Below, piece after piece: positions 17,338 to 25,773 of a DNA stretch of 50,217 nt. Source of the DNA: Anaerolineae bacterium. GTDB lineage: Bacteria > Chloroflexota > Anaerolineae > SpSt-600. The notes below the pieces were generated by a model. It ran no database searches and was not told the DNA's origin. It was given only the letters and a program-made list of their open reading frames with translations. The stretch lies in the NCBI GenBank assembly GCA_025062375.1, contig JANXAG010000012.1:1-50217 (forward strand), in the 5' to 3' direction. Made by a program: the position numbers and the translations under genes. Numbering within the stretch: position 1 is the first letter of the stretch; every line of letters begins with the position of its first letter.

Positions 17338-17541
17338 TCATCCGAGAAGATGCTTATGGGCCATGACAAAACGCCTTATGGAACGGTCGTAAGTTTTTTC
17401 CACCTCCGGCGGGAAAAAGCATCCAGGAAGCTCCCCTCTGCGCCGGTGGTAGGCCATGCATTCGCAGCAAATGCCCTTCTTATCGCAAGGTTCATAGGTG
17501 CAGGTGCAGATTTTAAGGTTTCTTTCCTTTTTGCATTCCAT
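17338..17541 (-). CDS. Small cysteine-rich protein (DUF6485-like)
   Basis: This 67-aa protein has seven cysteines clustered in the first 45 residues ([18 protein letters not shown] and a later GCF), a pattern that suggests metal or Fe-S binding. AAGGAGGT sits 9 nt before the ATG. The stop overlaps the alternative upstream start of the DUF362 gene (ATGA). I assign it to the DUF6485 group from memory of the short Cys pattern, so the family name is tentative. Its consistent partner may be the DUF362 protein next door. Confidence 0.7.
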   Translation of the reverse strand: MECKKERNLKICTCTYEPCDKKGICCECMAYHRRRGELPGCFFPPEVEKTYDRSIRRFVMAHKHLLG

Positions 17542-17623
17542 GGTTCAATTACCTCCTTATGGATTGAGCCCAGCGCTTTTGGCCCAATCGGGGGTATGCT
17601 AGGGATGAGAACCCCGGGCCCCG

Positions 17624-17674
17624 TAAAAATAAAGGCGAAGCCCCTTTTTCTAATTAAGGGAAAGGGCTTCGCCT
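17624..17674 (-). terminator. Intrinsic terminator of ppdK
   Basis: On the minus strand an 11-bp perfect stem (AGGCGAAGCCC with GGGCTTCGCCT, arms at 17664-17674 and 17633-17643) is followed by TTTATTTTT. It lies 36 bp past the ppdK stop. Confidence 0.85.
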
Positions 17675-17709
17675 CTTTCACTCTCTTTCTCCAGCCGCAG
17701 GGTTAGAGT

Positions 17710-20424
17710 TTACACTATTATCTTCTTTTTCAAGCCGTATTCATGCTGGAGGGCAGCCTGGGCCGCCGCAAGCCTCGCTATGGGGACACGGAACGGAGAG
17801 CAGGAGACGTAGTTCAGACCTATGATATGGCAGAACTCTATGGAAGCTGGGTCACCACCGTGCTCCCCGCAGATCCCGATTTCAATATCGGGCCGGACCT
17901 GGCGAGCCTCTTCCACGCATATCCTCATAACCCTCCCCACTCCTTCGCGGTCCAGGGTCTGGAAGGGGTTGGCCGGCACTATGCCTTTTTCCATATAAGC
18001 CAGGAGGAATTTCCCTTCGGCATCGTCCCTTGATATCCCGTAGACAGTTTGGGTCAGGTCATTGGTGCCGAAGGAGAAGAACTCAGCATAGCGGGCGAAC
18101 TCGGCAGCGGTAAGGGCAGCCCTGGGTATTTCAATCATGGTTCCAAACTTGTAATGGACGGTGACCCCCTGCTCCTCCATAACTTTGCGGGCAGTTTCGT
18201 CCACAAGCTCTTTGAGGACCTTAAGCTCGTTGGCGTTGGCGGTGACGGGGATCATGATTTCGGGGTAAACCCTGAGCCCCTCTTTGGTGAGCTCGCAGGC
18301 AGCCTCCATTATGGCCCTGACCTGCATCCTGTTGATTTCGGGCCAGAGAACTCCCAGGCGGACTCCCCGGAGACCCAGCATTGGGTTGGCCTCCCGCATG
18401 GCTGCTACTTTCCGCAAAAGGCTTTCTTTCTCAGCAAGGCGAGCTTTAAGTTCTGGTTTGTCCTTCTCGTATTCAAGGCGAACCTTTAGTTCCGTTACCT
18501 CAGCCACGAGCTCCTCATACTTGGGCAGGAACTCATGCAATGGTGGGTCTATAAGGCGGATGATAACCGGGAGGCCTTCCATTACCCTGAAAATGCCTTT
18601 GAAGTCTTCTTTCTGTATTGGCATGAGTTTATCCAAGGCCGCCTGGCGCTCTTCCAGAGTCTCAGCCAGGATCATCTGGTGGACAAGGGGGAGCCGATCT
18701 GGCTCAAAGAACATGTGCTCGGTGCGGCACAGGCCAATCCCTTCCGCTCCAAAATCACGAGCCTGCTTGGCATCCCTTGGGTAATCGGCGTTAGCCCAAA
18801 CGCCAAGGCGTCTCACCTCATCGGCCCAGGAAAGGATAGTAAGGAGCTCCTCTTCTTCCTCAAGTTTAGGTTCAATGGTAAGGATTGCTCCCTCAAAGAC
18901 CTCACCGGTGGAACCATCAATGGAGATTATATCCCCCTCCCTTATTGTTCGGCCATTGACCGTAAAGAGGCGGCGGCTGAGGTCAATGTTAATGGCCTCG
19001 CACCCAGCAACGCAAGGCTTACCAAGGCCCCTGGCCACCACAGCAGCGTGGGAAGTAGCTCCCCCGTGCTGGGTAAGGATGCCCTTGGCCACCAGCATCC
19101 CATGGACATCATCGGGAGAAGTTTCAGGGCGCACCAGGATAACGCTTTCCCCTTTCTTGCCCAGCTCTTCAGCGAGGTCTGCGTCAAAGACGGCTATACC
19201 TGTAGCAGCACCGGGGGAAGCATTCAGCCCTTTAGCCAGGAAGCGCCCTTTTGCTCTCGCTTCTTCCTTGGCTTTCTCGTCAAAACGCGGATGGAGAAGC
19301 TGATCCGCCTGCTCTGGCGTTACCCTCATTATGGCTTCTTCTTTGGAGATTATCCCTTCCTTTACCATATCCACCGCTATCTTGACAGCGGCCTTGGCTG
19401 TGCGCTTCCCCGCCCTGGTCTGGAGCATCCAGAGCTTCCCTCGTTCTACAGTGAATTCCACATCCTGCATGTCTTTGTAATGGTGCTCCAGAAGCTCCGC
19501 GACCTTAACCAGTTGCTCGTAAATTTCGGGCATCGTCTCTTTGAGCTCTTCAATCTTGTAGGGAGTGCGGATGCCGGCCACTACATCTTCGCCTTGAGCA
19601 TTGGTGAGGTATTCTCCCCACAGAACTTTTTCACCAGTGGCGGGGTCGCGGGTAAAAGCTACCCCTGTTCCTGAATCATCCCCCATGTTGCCAAAGACCA
19701 TGGTGACAATGTTAACAGCCGTTCCCCAATCGTGGGGGATTCCGTAGAAATTGCGGTAATCAACAGCCCTCTTACCAAACCATGACTCAAAAACGGCTGC
19801 AATGGCTTTGCGCAGCTGCTCGTATGGATCGGAGGGGAAATCTTCACCGATGTGCTCTTTGTAGATGCGCTTGAACTCAGCCACTACCTCCTTCAGAGCT
19901 TCAGTGTTAAGATCGGTATCTTTATGAGCGCCGTATTTCTCCTTAATCCTCTCAAAAGCCTCATCAAATTTCTCCCCCGGCACCTTCATAACAATACGGC
20001 CAAACATCTGGATGAAACGGCGGTAAGCATCGTAAGCGAAGCGCTCGTTCTGGGTCAGTGCGGCCAGGCCTTTGAGGGTTTCCTCGTTCAGGCCGAGGTT
20101 GAGCACGGTGTCCATCATTCCGGGCATGGATACTTTGGCGCCGGAACGCACAGAAACCAGAAGGGGATTGGAGGGGTCGCCGAACTTTTTCCCGGTTTCC
20201 TCTTCAATTTTCCGCAGAGCTTCAAGGGTTTGCTCCCACATCCCTTCGGGAAACTTCCCCCCATTCTTGAAGTACTCGTTACAGGCTTCGGTGGTGATGG
20301 TAAAGCCGGGAGGGACCGGGAGGCCTACCTTTGTCATTTCTGCAAGGCCAGCCCCTTTACCACCCAGAAGGTCGCGCATGGATTCGCCGCCTTCTGTGAA
20401 CATATAAACCCATTTCTTCGCCAT
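17710..20424 (-). CDS. ppdK: Pyruvate, phosphate dikinase
   Basis: This 904-aa enzyme interconverts pyruvate, ATP and Pi with PEP, AMP and PPi. The ATP-grasp domain is N-terminal (GGKGAGLAEM, SVRSGAKVSMPGMMDT). The phospho-carrier His is H459 in GGATSHAAVVARGLG. The C-terminal PEP/pyruvate barrel has FGTNDLTQT and the catalytic Cys in NYVSCSPFRVPIARL. Length is normal. GAGGAGGTGAAGAGCC precedes the ATG. In an acetyl-CoA-pathway organism it would most likely work toward PEP (inference). It lies 97 bp downstream of pnp on the same strand. Confidence 0.97.
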   Translation of the reverse strand: MAKKWVYMFTEGGESMRDLLGGKGAGLAEMTKVGLPVPPGFTITTEACNEYFKNGGKFPEGMWEQTLEALRKIEEETGKKFGDPSNPLLVSVRSGAKVSMPGMMDTVLNLGLNEETLKGLAALTQNERFAYDAYRRFIQMFGRIVMKVPGEKFDEAFERIKEKYGAHKDTDLNTEALKEVVAEFKRIYKEHIGEDFPSDPYEQLRKAIAAVFESWFGKRAVDYRNFYGIPHDWGTAVNIVTMVFGNMGDDSGTGVAFTRDPATGEKVLWGEYLTNAQGEDVVAGIRTPYKIEELKETMPEIYEQLVKVAELLEHHYKDMQDVEFTVERGKLWMLQTRAGKRTAKAAVKIAVDMVKEGIISKEEAIMRVTPEQADQLLHPRFDEKAKEEARAKGRFLAKGLNASPGAATGIAVFDADLAEELGKKGESVILVRPETSPDDVHGMLVAKGILTQHGGATSHAAVVARGLGKPCVAGCEAINIDLSRRLFTVNGRTIREGDIISIDGSTGEVFEGAILTIEPKLEEEEELLTILSWADEVRRLGVWANADYPRDAKQARDFGAEGIGLCRTEHMFFEPDRLPLVHQMILAETLEERQAALDKLMPIQKEDFKGIFRVMEGLPVIIRLIDPPLHEFLPKYEELVAEVTELKVRLEYEKDKPELKARLAEKESLLRKVAAMREANPMLGLRGVRLGVLWPEINRMQVRAIMEAACELTKEGLRVYPEIMIPVTANANELKVLKELVDETARKVMEEQGVTVHYKFGTMIEIPRAALTAAEFARYAEFFSFGTNDLTQTVYGISRDDAEGKFLLAYMEKGIVPANPFQTLDREGVGRVMRICVEEARQVRPDIEIGICGEHGGDPASIEFCHIIGLNYVSCSPFRVPIARLAAAQAALQHEYGLKKKIIV

Positions 20425-20451
20425 GGCTCTTCACCTCCTCAAAACGGTGTT

Positions 20452-20486
20452 AAAAATATGAGGTCAAGCCTGCAGGAGGCAAGACC
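20452..20486 (-). terminator. Weak terminator or attenuator between pnp and ppdK
   Basis: On the minus strand a stem GGTC-TT-GCCT / AGGC-TT-GACC (4+4 bp with two T-T mismatches, loop CCTGC) is followed five bases later by TTTTT. It may partly stop pnp transcripts ahead of ppdK. Confidence 0.4.
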
Positions 20487-20521
20487 CCATTGTCTTTTTA
20501 CCCTGTACTAAGGGGAAAGCT

Positions 20522-22711
20522 TTAAAGCTTCCGGGAAGGCCTAACTTTTATTCGGGCCCCCAGACTCGCAGGGGACCTGGAAGTCGGGCTTTTTTTCTGG
20601 CTTTGCCGGTCACGAGCTCGGGCTTCTTCTGCCGTCCATCCCTCTAAAACTGCCTGTCGCGAGAGCTTTATCCTCCCGTCTTTATCAATATCTATGACCA
20701 TGACCATTATTTCCTGCCCTTCCTTTACCACATCCTCAACCCTTGTAACTCGCCGATCAGAAAGCTGGGATTTGTGGAGCAGGCCTTCTTTGCCCGGAAG
20801 GATTTCCACGAAAGCTCCAAAGTCCGTAATCCTCACCACTTTCCCCATATATATTTTACCAACTTCCGCTTCCTCCGTTAAGCTCCTTATGAGCTGGATG
20901 GCCTTTTCAACGCCTGCTCCATCAGCCCCAGCTACGTAAATAGTCCCATCATCCTCTATGTCGATCTTGGTCCCGGTTTCTTCAATGATATGGCGGATTG
21001 TGCGTCCTCCGGACCCTATCACAAGGCCGATCTTTTCTGGCTCAATCTTTATCACCCCCACTTTGGGAGCGTAAGGCGATATGTGCGGTCTGGGTTTATC
21101 AATAACCGAGAGCATTTTCTCCAGGATGAAGAGGCGAGCTTCCTTCGCCTGAGCCAGAGCTTCCGTCAGTATTTCGTAAGATATTCCGGATATTTTAATG
21201 TCCATCTGGAGGGCCGTTATACCTCTGGCTGTTCCGGCCACTTTGAAGTCCATATCTCCCAGGTGGTCTTCCATGCCCTGGATATCAGTAAGGATGGCGT
21301 AGCGGTTGTCTTCCTTTATGAGGCCCATAGCCACCCCCGCCACCGGTGCCTTTATGGGCACCCCTGCATCCATAAGGGCCAGAGTTGAACCGCAAACCGA
21401 AGCCATAGAGGTGGAGCCGTTGGAAGAAAGAACTTCTGAGACAAGCCGGATAGTATAGGGGAATTCCTCCTCCGAAGGAATTACTGGAGCCAAAGCTCTT
21501 TCAGCCAGAGCCCCATGCCCGATTTCTCGCCGGCTGGGGGCTTTTATAGGTTTGGCTTCTCCAGTGGAGTAAGGTGGAAAGTTGTAGTGATGGATAAAGC
21601 GCTTTGTTTCTTCAGCCACGATGCTATCCGTTATCTGCTCATCACTGTGGGTTCCCAAGGTAGCGATGCTCAGAACTTGGGTTTCGCCTCTGGTAAAGAG
21701 GCCAGAACCATGGGTTCTTGGAAGAAGCCCCACCTCGCACGTTATGGGCCTTATCTCCTTAAGGCCCCGGCCATCGGGGCGGATTCCTTCATCAAGAATC
21801 CGCTTCCGAACGATTCCTTTCAATACCTGGAAGAAAGCCTCCTTTATGTCTTGAGGGGAGTGTTCCTGGCTCAGCTCTGCTATCAACTGTTCCAGGATGG
21901 CATCCAGGGCCTCGTTTCTTTCGGCTTTTATGAGGTTCTGGTTCAGAATTTCCCTTATGGGCCCTTCGGCCCTTTCAGCCACGGCCTGGAGAGTCGCCTC
22001 GGGAAGCTGGTACAGTGGGGGTTGCATCTTAGGCTTTCCCACCTTTTCAGCCATTTCTTTCTGGACCTGGATGAAGGCCTGGAGGGCCTGGTGGCCAATT
22101 TTTATAGCCTCCAGGATTATCTCCTCCGGAACCTCTGAAGCCCCAGCTTCTACCATAAGGACAGCCTCTTCAGTTCCGGCGACCTTTATATCTATAAGGC
22201 TGCGCTCCATCTGGGAAGTGGTCGGATTTATCACGAATTGCCCATCAATGTAGCCTACTTTTACAGCACCGATAGGTCCATTGAAAGGTATATCGGAAAT
22301 GGTTAGAGCAGCTGATGCTCCCACCATAGCGGGTATGTCAATGGAGTGCTCCCCATCGGAGGAGAGAGCTGTTATCACGATATGCACCTCGTTCCTCATC
22401 CCTGCAGGGAAGAGGGGCCTTATGGGGCGATCTACCAGGCGACACAGAAGTATGGCCGCATCGCTTGGACGCCCCTCTCGGCGGAAGAAGCTTCCGGGGA
22501 TTCTTCCTGCAGCGTAAAGGCGTTCTTCAAAGTCCACTGTGAGGGGGAAGAAATCCACATCTTCTCTTGGCTCTTTTGAGGCAGTAGCTGTGGCTAAAAC
22601 GATGGTATCGCCCCACCGAACCGTCACTGCTCCGCCAGCCTGAAAAGCCAGCTTTCCCGTCTCAATGATAAATTCCTGATCAGCTACCTGAACTTTAAAC
22701 GTACTACTCAT
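20522..22711 (-). CDS. pnp: Polyribonucleotide nucleotidyltransferase (PNPase)
   Basis: This 729-aa phosphorolytic 3'-5' exoribonuclease has two RNase PH domains (about 1-230 and 300-545) separated by an alpha-helical domain. A KH domain follows ([14 protein letters not shown], with the GxxG loop GSGG), then an S1 domain ([19 protein letters not shown]) and a short basic Ser/Arg tail. The [10 protein letters not shown] and GRRPDG-like motifs ([14 protein letters not shown]) are intact. It follows rpsO in the common rpsO-pnp order, and a structured 137-bp spacer separates them. AGGAGG precedes the ATG. Confidence 0.97.
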   Translation of the reverse strand: MSSTFKVQVADQEFIIETGKLAFQAGGAVTVRWGDTIVLATATASKEPREDVDFFPLTVDFEERLYAAGRIPGSFFRREGRPSDAAILLCRLVDRPIRPLFPAGMRNEVHIVITALSSDGEHSIDIPAMVGASAALTISDIPFNGPIGAVKVGYIDGQFVINPTTSQMERSLIDIKVAGTEEAVLMVEAGASEVPEEIILEAIKIGHQALQAFIQVQKEMAEKVGKPKMQPPLYQLPEATLQAVAERAEGPIREILNQNLIKAERNEALDAILEQLIAELSQEHSPQDIKEAFFQVLKGIVRKRILDEGIRPDGRGLKEIRPITCEVGLLPRTHGSGLFTRGETQVLSIATLGTHSDEQITDSIVAEETKRFIHHYNFPPYSTGEAKPIKAPSRREIGHGALAERALAPVIPSEEEFPYTIRLVSEVLSSNGSTSMASVCGSTLALMDAGVPIKAPVAGVAMGLIKEDNRYAILTDIQGMEDHLGDMDFKVAGTARGITALQMDIKISGISYEILTEALAQAKEARLFILEKMLSVIDKPRPHISPYAPKVGVIKIEPEKIGLVIGSGGRTIRHIIEETGTKIDIEDDGTIYVAGADGAGVEKAIQLIRSLTEEAEVGKIYMGKVVRITDFGAFVEILPGKEGLLHKSQLSDRRVTRVEDVVKEGQEIMVMVIDIDKDGRIKLSRQAVLEGWTAEEARARDRQSQKKSPTSRSPASLGARIKVRPSRKL

Positions 22712-22735
22712 ATTGAACCTCCTGAACCTATCCTC

Positions 22736-22839
22736 AGGCGAGGCCAGGTTCGGAGGCCAGGGACTGGAGGGCAGATCCCTGTAGTCGGGAACAGAGCCCT
22801 GCCTTCCAATTCCTGCACCCCTCTTTCCTGACCTCGCCT
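22736..22839 (-). promoter_or_regulatory. Structured rpsO-pnp intergenic RNA element
   Basis: Two 13-nt arms (22736-22748 and 22827-22839) pair over almost their full length: AGGCGAGGTCAGG with CCTGGCCTCGCCT, one G-T pair. They close a loop of about 78 nt that contains smaller helices such as GGCAG/CTGCC. The element ends 24 bp before the pnp ATG, just ahead of its AGGAGG. In Escherichia coli a hairpin at this place is the RNase III/PNPase autoregulation site; the same role here is inference. Confidence 0.6.
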
Positions 22840-22848
22840 TTTGAAATT

Positions 22849-23118
22849 TTAGTGGCGCAAGCCGAGCCTTTCTATAAGCTTACGGTAGCGCTTGTAATCC
22901 TTTTCCTGAAGGTAATTGAGAAACCGCCTCCTTTTGCCCACCAGCTTCAAAAGCCCCCTTCGGGAATGCTCATCGTGTTTGTGAACTGAAAGATGCTGGA
23001 CAAGCTTGTTTATTCGTTCCGTAAGAAGGGCTATTTGCACCTCTGGTGAACCCGTATCTTCAGGGTGAAGCCGGAATTTTTCAATTATCTCCTGCTTTTT
23101 AGTTTTATCCAGCGGCAC
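22849..23118 (-). CDS. rpsO: 30S ribosomal protein S15
   Basis: S15 is an 89-aa primary 16S rRNA-binding protein. Motifs are [20 protein letters not shown] and [20 protein letters not shown]. The GTG at 23118 is chosen because AGGAGGAGGT lies just upstream and the resulting length equals that of typical S15; an ATG 12 codons earlier would translate the ribosome-binding site itself. It is transcribed with pnp from a strong promoter. Confidence 0.97.
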   Translation of the reverse strand: MPLDKTKKQEIIEKFRLHPEDTGSPEVQIALLTERINKLVQHLSVHKHDEHSRRGLLKLVGKRRRFLNYLQEKDYKRYRKLIERLGLRH

Positions 23119-23183
23119 TTTCTTCCCACCTCCTCCTAAAATTAAGGCGGCCAAAACCGGCCACCCATAGTTTTGTCAATAAC

Positions 23184-23212
23184 ATTGTATCATAATCAAT
23201 TCAAATGTGCAA
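23184..23212 (-). promoter_or_regulatory. Promoter of rpsO-pnp
   Basis: On the minus strand TTGCAC (23212-23207) and TACAAT (23189-23184) are 17 bp apart, with a TGA giving an extended -10. Transcription would begin near 23177, leaving a leader of about 59 nt. Confidence 0.75.
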
Positions 23213-23239
23213 ACCAGGACAACCGTCAGTGCAAGAGCT

Positions 23240-23276
23240 GGGGGCGATTGCGCCCCCGGGAAAGGGGTTGTATAAT
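23240..23276 (+). promoter_or_regulatory. cooS promoter with an overlapping palindrome
   Basis: TATAAT (23271-23276) and TTGCGC (23248-23253) are 17 bp apart. The -35 lies inside a 7-bp GC palindrome, GGGGGCG-ATTG-CGCCCCC (23240-23257). This could be an operator for a repressor, or an unrelated hairpin. The expected mRNA leader is about 48 nt. Confidence 0.6.
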
Positions 23277-23330
23277 TTAAAAAAGTCAAGCGAGGAAGCT
23301 TGTCTTGGAAAAAACCAAAGGAGGAAAGCC

Positions 23331-25235
23331 ATGAAGGCTGTAAAGGAAAAGTCCTGGTGTCCATCGGTGCAGGAGATGCTGCGCCTGGCGGAGAAACTGG
23401 ACATTGAAACCGTCTGGTGCCGCTACGAAGCTCAGCTTCCCCAGTGTGGCTTTGGAGAGCTGGGAACCTGTTGCCACAACTGCCTGCAAGGCCCCTGTCG
23501 CATTGACCCCTTCGGCGAAGGCCCTCAGAAAGGGGTGTGCGGTGCCAACGCCGATACCATCGTAGCCCGGAACCTTGCCCGTGCCATTGCCGCTGGCACA
23601 TCTGCCCACTCCGGGCACGCCAAGCACCTCGCCCATACCCTCTTAGCCTGGGCCGAAGGCAAAGCTCCAGATTACCCGGTAAAGGATGAAGCCAAACTAA
23701 AGGCTGTAGCCACCCGCCTTGGTATACCAGTAGATGGAAAAGACGTCCAGGAACTGGCTAAAGAGGTAGCTGAAGCTGCCCTGCTGGAGTTCTCCGAAAA
23801 AGCAACACCTCTTGCCTGGGTCGCCACAACCGTAACCAGGGGAAGGGTGGAAAAGGCTATTCAATACAACGTGGTGCCCACCGGCATTGACAGCGTTGTC
23901 TCCGAAGTGCTGCACCGCACCTCTTATGGTGTGGATGCCGACCCGGTAAACATCCTCTTCGGCGGGGTGAAATGCGCCCTGGCTGACTTCGCTGGCTGCC
24001 ACATGGCTACTGACCTTGCAGATATACTCTTTGGCACCCCTAAGCCCGTGGTGACCACTGCCAATATGGGAGTCCTTAAGCCCGATGCTGTCAATGTGGC
24101 TCTGCATGGCCATAACCCCCTCCTCTCCGACCTCATCGTTCAGGTTGCTCCTGAGATGGAGTCAGAGGCCAGGGCTGCCGGAGCCAGCGGCATAAACCTG
24201 ATGGGTATCTGTTGCACCGGCAACGAAGTCCTTATGCGTCACGGTATCCCACCCGTTACCCACTCCGTCAGCCAGGAGATGGTCATTATGACCGGTGCCC
24301 TGGACGCTATGGTGGTGGATTATCAGTGCGTCATGCCCTCCCTGGCCACCATGGCCGAATGCTTCCACACCAAACTCATAACCACTATGCCCATAGCCAA
24401 GGTTCCGGGTGCTACTCACATTGAATTCAAAGAAGAAGAAGCACGGGAAAGAGCCAGAGAAATTCTTCGCCTGGCGATAGAGGCCTTCAAGAAGCGTGAT
24501 CCGGCCAAGGTCCACATCCCCAATTACGTCCACAAAGCCTACGCTGGTTTCTCCACGGAGGCCATAATTGAAGCCCTGGCCCAGGTCAACAAAGAAGACC
24601 CCCTCAAGCCTCTTATTGACAACATAGTCGCCGGAAACATCCTGGGAGTCTGCCTCTTTGCCGGATGCAACAACGTCAAAATTCCTCAGGATTCGGCTTT
24701 CTTGACTGTAGCCAAGGAGCTGGCTCGCAACAACGTGTTCCTGCTGGCCAGTGGCTGTGCGGCTGGCGCTTTCGCCCGTCACGGCCTCCTTACGCCTGAG
24801 GCTACCGAAGAATACGCTGGCGATGGACTCAAGGCTGTGCTTACAGCCATAGGCAAGGCTGTCGGGCTGGGTGGCCCTCTTCCCCTCATCCTGCACATAG
24901 GCTCATGCGTGGACAACTCCCGCGCCGCTGATATAGCTGTGGCTGTGGCCAATAGACTGGGCGTGGACATAGACAAATTGCCTGTCGTAGCCAGCGCACC
25001 CGAAGCCACAACCGAAAAAGCCATAGCTATAGGAACCTGGGCGGTGACAGCAGGGCTTCCCACTCATGTGGGCTTTGTCCCACCCGTCCTCGGAAGCCCA
25101 TTGGTCAGCCGGATCCTCACCCAGGATATAAAAGGCATCTTCGGCGGCTATTTCATTGTGGAGACTGACCCCAGTAAAGCTGCGGAGAAACTCCTGGAAG
25201 CCATCCGTGAGCGGCGGAAGGGGCTGGGGCTCTGA
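23331..25235 (+). CDS. cooS: Ni-dependent carbon monoxide dehydrogenase, catalytic subunit
   Basis: This 635-aa protein interconverts CO and CO2. From the ATG at 23331 (AAAGGAGG upstream), metal ligands fall on the same residue numbers as in Carboxydothermus CODH-II: C39 and C47 (D-cluster); C48, C51, C56 and C70 (B-cluster); H261, C295, C333, C446, C476 and C526 (Ni-Fe C-cluster); plus the catalytic K563. The enzyme is therefore predicted active and homodimeric. It has no acetyl-CoA synthase domain. An upstream in-frame ATG (23205) would place the promoter inside the gene and is rejected. A CooF-like ferredoxin follows after 11 bp. Confidence 0.97.
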   Translation: MKAVKEKSWCPSVQEMLRLAEKLDIETVWCRYEAQLPQCGFGELGTCCHNCLQGPCRIDPFGEGPQKGVCGANADTIVARNLARAIAAGTSAHSGHAKHLAHTLLAWAEGKAPDYPVKDEAKLKAVATRLGIPVDGKDVQELAKEVAEAALLEFSEKATPLAWVATTVTRGRVEKAIQYNVVPTGIDSVVSEVLHRTSYGVDADPVNILFGGVKCALADFAGCHMATDLADILFGTPKPVVTTANMGVLKPDAVNVALHGHNPLLSDLIVQVAPEMESEARAAGASGINLMGICCTGNEVLMRHGIPPVTHSVSQEMVIMTGALDAMVVDYQCVMPSLATMAECFHTKLITTMPIAKVPGATHIEFKEEEARERAREILRLAIEAFKKRDPAKVHIPNYVHKAYAGFSTEAIIEALAQVNKEDPLKPLIDNIVAGNILGVCLFAGCNNVKIPQDSAFLTVAKELARNNVFLLASGCAAGAFARHGLLTPEATEEYAGDGLKAVLTAIGKAVGLGGPLPLILHIGSCVDNSRAADIAVAVANRLGVDIDKLPVVASAPEATTEKAIAIGTWAVTAGLPTHVGFVPPVLGSPLVSRILTQDIKGIFGGYFIVETDPSKAAEKLLEAIRERRKGLGL

Positions 25236-25246
25236 GGAGGTGACCC

Positions 25247-25747
25247 ATGAAAGAGATATTCGTCCGGCTGGACCGATGCGTCGGATGCCTTTCCTGTGAG
25301 CTGGCCTGCGCTGTAGAGCATTCCCGTTCCAAAAATCTATTCCAGGCTATCTCCGAATCCCCCCGCCCCCGCCGCAGGCTTTATGTAGAATACGTATTAG
25401 CCCGCAAGATGCCTTTCCTCTGCCGCCACTGCGAGGATGCCCCCTGTGTGCGAGCCTGCCGCACGGGTGCTCTTGTCCAGGACCCCATCACCCGCATTGT
25501 AACTCATACCCCTGATAAATGTATCGGATGCTGGATGTGCACCATGGTTTGCCCCTATGGGGTTATCGGGCGGGAGTGGGAACGCCGGATTGCCATAAAA
25601 TGTGACCGCTGTCCGGATCGAGATATCCCCGCTTGTGTGGAAGCTTGCCCTACTCGCGCCCTGGTCTTCATGGAAGAGGAAGAATTTGCCCGCCTGACCC
25701 GCCTGGAAGCAGCGGAGGAGGTGGCCCGCAGCTATAGGGTGGTTTAG
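25247..25747 (+). CDS. cooF: CooF/HycB-like four-cluster ferredoxin
   Basis: This 166-aa protein has four cysteine groups for [4Fe-4S] clusters: CVGCLSCELAC, CRHCEDAPCVRAC, CIGCWMCTMVC and CDRCPDRDIPACVEAC. This is the pattern of electron-transfer subunits that take electrons from CooS or formate dehydrogenase. GGAGGTG precedes the ATG, 11 bp after cooS. Co-transcription with cooS argues that it is the electron carrier of the CO dehydrogenase. No energy-converting hydrogenase genes follow, so the electron sink is unknown. Confidence 0.88.
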   Translation: MKEIFVRLDRCVGCLSCELACAVEHSRSKNLFQAISESPRPRRRLYVEYVLARKMPFLCRHCEDAPCVRACRTGALVQDPITRIVTHTPDKCIGCWMCTMVCPYGVIGREWERRIAIKCDRCPDRDIPACVEACPTRALVFMEEEEFARLTRLEAAEEVARSYRVV

Positions 25748-25773
25748 GTGTGCCTCAATAAAAGGAGCATAAT

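Noticed and set aside
18535-19674. Plus-strand open frame of 379 codons
   Set aside because: It is antisense to ppdK; the ppdK reading has all catalytic motifs.
23119-23154. Earlier ATG for rpsO
   Set aside because: The added 12 codons translate the AGGAGG ribosome-binding site; the GTG start gives the normal 89-residue S15.
23205-23330. Earlier start for cooS
   Set aside because: It would put the promoter and ribosome-binding site inside the gene, and the extra 42 residues do not match the family.
23331-25235. Bifunctional CODH/acetyl-CoA synthase
   Set aside because: The protein matches the length of monofunctional CooS and has no A-cluster domain.
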